In this document: positions 5,566-6,620 of the stretch, in pieces
Layout: every line of letters begins with the position of its first letter
How positions within the stretch are numbered: position 1 is the first letter of the stretch
Assembly: GCA_022842085.1 (NCBI GenBank)
Contig: JALHQF010000029.1
Span: 1-6,620 of the forward strand
Length of the DNA: 6,620 nucleotides
Reading direction: 5' to 3'
Source of the DNA: Patescibacteria group bacterium
Lineage (GTDB): Bacteria; Patescibacteriota; UBA1384; CAILIB01
Program-made: the position numbers and the translations under genes
Notes under the pieces: model-generated
What the model saw: only the letters and a program-made list of their open reading frames with translations
The model's database searches: none
What the model was told of the DNA's origin: nothing

Positions 5566-6620
5566 ATGACCACTCTCCTGGTTACCCTCCCGCGCGTGCA
5601 GCGTGAGGAAGATGAACGTCGTGATGCTAAGGAGCTCACGGCGGTGATGGAGGCCATCTACGGAGCGCTTGCTCACAGCGACAGTAAAACCCCACCGACG
5701 GTGGCTTTTGAGTTGCGTGCGCAGGAGCACGAGATCTTCTTTAGTGTGGCAGTTCCAGAAGAGCTTCGAGAGAGTTTAGAGCGACAGATCCACGCACAGT
5801 ACCCAAGTGCTCATTTAGAGCCGGTAAGCTGGGCACCTGTGAGTGACCAGCCGGCAACTCTGAGCGCCGCCCTCGATCTGGCGCGTCCGTTTATCTTTCC
5901 TATCCGCACCTACAAGCAGGTAGACCTCGAGACGCTCAATGCCATTGCCTCCGCCCTCTCTAAAGTTGGCGACGGAGTGGCGGCTGTGCAGCTCGTAGTA
6001 CAGCCCAGTGATAGCAGTGCACAGAAGGCCGTAGAGAAAGCGCTTCAAAATGTGCAGCAGGGAAAAACCTTTGATTCTGGATCTGGCTTCTGGGCCAAGT
6101 TCAACTCTGTAGTCAAAGAGGTCAACTCGGCTACTGGTGGCGGTGGGCAAGGTGGTAACCAGAACGAGGCCAAGAACGTGGTAAAAGGCGATGTGCGTCT
6201 CACCGCTCTCCAGGAGCAACAAGCCAAGCTCCTCACTGAGAAGGCGAGCAGGCCGCTCCTCAAGGCGCAGGTGCGCTTTGTAGTTGGGGCGAGTAGTGCC
6301 GTGGCAGCTGAGAGCCAGCTTCAGGCCATGCTCGCGGCGTACAGCCAGTTTCAAGCTCCAGAAGCCAATCGATTTACCGTTGTGCAGCGCGGCGACCCAG
6401 CTGTGCTCATGGCTTACGAGGCACGGGCGTTTGGCAAGCAGCCAACCCTCCAGCTCACCACTGAAGAGCTTACGAGCGTGTTTCACCTCCCTAACCGCCA
6501 CCTCGATGCCCCCAATGTGCGCTGGCTCTCTGCGCGCAAGCTGGCACCTCCTGTCAACCTGCCAACCAGTGGTACCGCGCTTGGGTATACCGACTACCGC
6601 GGCGAGCGCCGGCCGGTGTT
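5566..6620 (+). CDS. CPR type IV secretory / conjugative DNA-transfer ATPase (VirD4/TraG/HerA-like), N-terminal part
   Basis: The frame stays open to the right edge: 351 codons plus two bases. The visible part is the N-terminal domain (DUF8128-like, by memory) that precedes the P-loop ATPase in CPR VirD4-type proteins. Recognisable landmarks are FFSVAVPEELRESLERQIHAQYP (52-80, given in parts: VAVPEEL, QIHAQYP), the FPIRTYKQVDLETLNAIASA block (111-130), the AAVQLVVQP strand (139-147), a Gly-rich linker GGGGQGG (191-197), a second ferredoxin-like region with LLKAQVRFVVGA (231-242), and TEELTSVFHLPN (299-310). The segment ends with PPVNLP (328-333) and LGYTDYRGERRPVF (339-352 region). The Walker A motif should lie a few dozen residues beyond the edge. 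The ATG at 5566 is the first after an in-frame TAG at 5551-5553. Full proteins of this type pump DNA or protein at the membrane; the substrate here is unknown. No transmembrane helix is seen in the visible part. Confidence 0.8.
   Translation, partial: MTTLLVTLPRVQREEDERRDAKELTAVMEAIYGALAHSDSKTPPTVAFELRAQEHEIFFSVAVPEELRESLERQIHAQYPSAHLEPVSWAPVSDQPATLSAALDLARPFIFPIRTYKQVDLETLNAIASALSKVGDGVAAVQLVVQPSDSSAQKAVEKALQNVQQGKTFDSGSGFWAKFNSVVKEVNSATGGGGQGGNQNEAKNVVKGDVRLTALQEQQAKLLTEKASRPLLKAQVRFVVGASSAVAAESQLQAMLAAYSQFQAPEANRFTVVQRGDPAVLMAYEARAFGKQPTLQLTTEELTSVFHLPNRHLDAPNVRWLSARKLAPPVNLPTSGTALGYTDYRGERRPV

Noticed and set aside
5815..6501. 228-codon open frame on the minus strand
   Set aside because: Antisense to the VirD4-like gene, whose recognisable N-terminal domain spans the region; no supporting start signal.
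1..6620. CRISPR array, insertion sequence or attachment site
   Set aside because: No evenly spaced direct repeats, transposase-like product or terminal inverted repeats were seen.

Overview
The window (about 58% GC by eye) most likely comes from a Candidate Phyla Radiation (Patescibacteria) bacterium. The placement rests on two proteins recognised from memory, without any database search. One is a 106-residue protein that reads like the CPR-typical DUF5663 family. The other is a gene running off the right edge whose first 351 residues read like the N-terminal region of the CPR 'type IV secretory system conjugative DNA transfer' (VirD4/TraG/HerA-like) proteins. All supported genes are on the + strand. 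The stops seen are TAA and TAG only, and no in-frame TGA occurs in the long ORFs, so there is no sign of UGA recoding.

Layout. Positions 1-231 hold a frame open from the left edge, perhaps the 3' end of a gene that I do not recognise. Positions 232-338 carry a near-consensus sigma70-type promoter (TTGACA, 17-base spacer, TATAAG with an extended -10), a short hairpin and a strong Shine-Dalgarno. Unit 1 follows. Gene 339-953 encodes a secreted coiled-coil protein with a C-terminal membrane anchor. After a 72-base spacer that can fold into competing hairpins, gene 1026-1490 encodes a protein with an N-terminal membrane anchor, a charged helix and a collagen-like Gly-X-Y tail. The two proteins carry very similar transmembrane segments. 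A rho-independent terminator at 1505-1533 closes the unit.

Unit 2 starts from a weaker putative promoter with a TACACT -10 box. It contains the DUF5663-like gene (1594-1914), a 1210-residue membrane-associated protein of unknown function (1914-5546, joined to the previous gene by a TAATG overlap), and the VirD4-like gene (5566 to beyond 6620). The last gene has its own TACACT box placed so that transcription would begin at or next to the ATG (leaderless). No Shine-Dalgarno is visible before any unit 2 gene, whereas both unit 1 genes have one.

How they may work together (inference): unit 2 looks like part of a CPR-type DNA-transfer or secretion ATPase locus, with the 1210-residue protein as a candidate membrane partner of the ATPase. 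Unit 1 looks like a separately and strongly expressed pair of envelope proteins. A link between the units is suggested only by adjacency.
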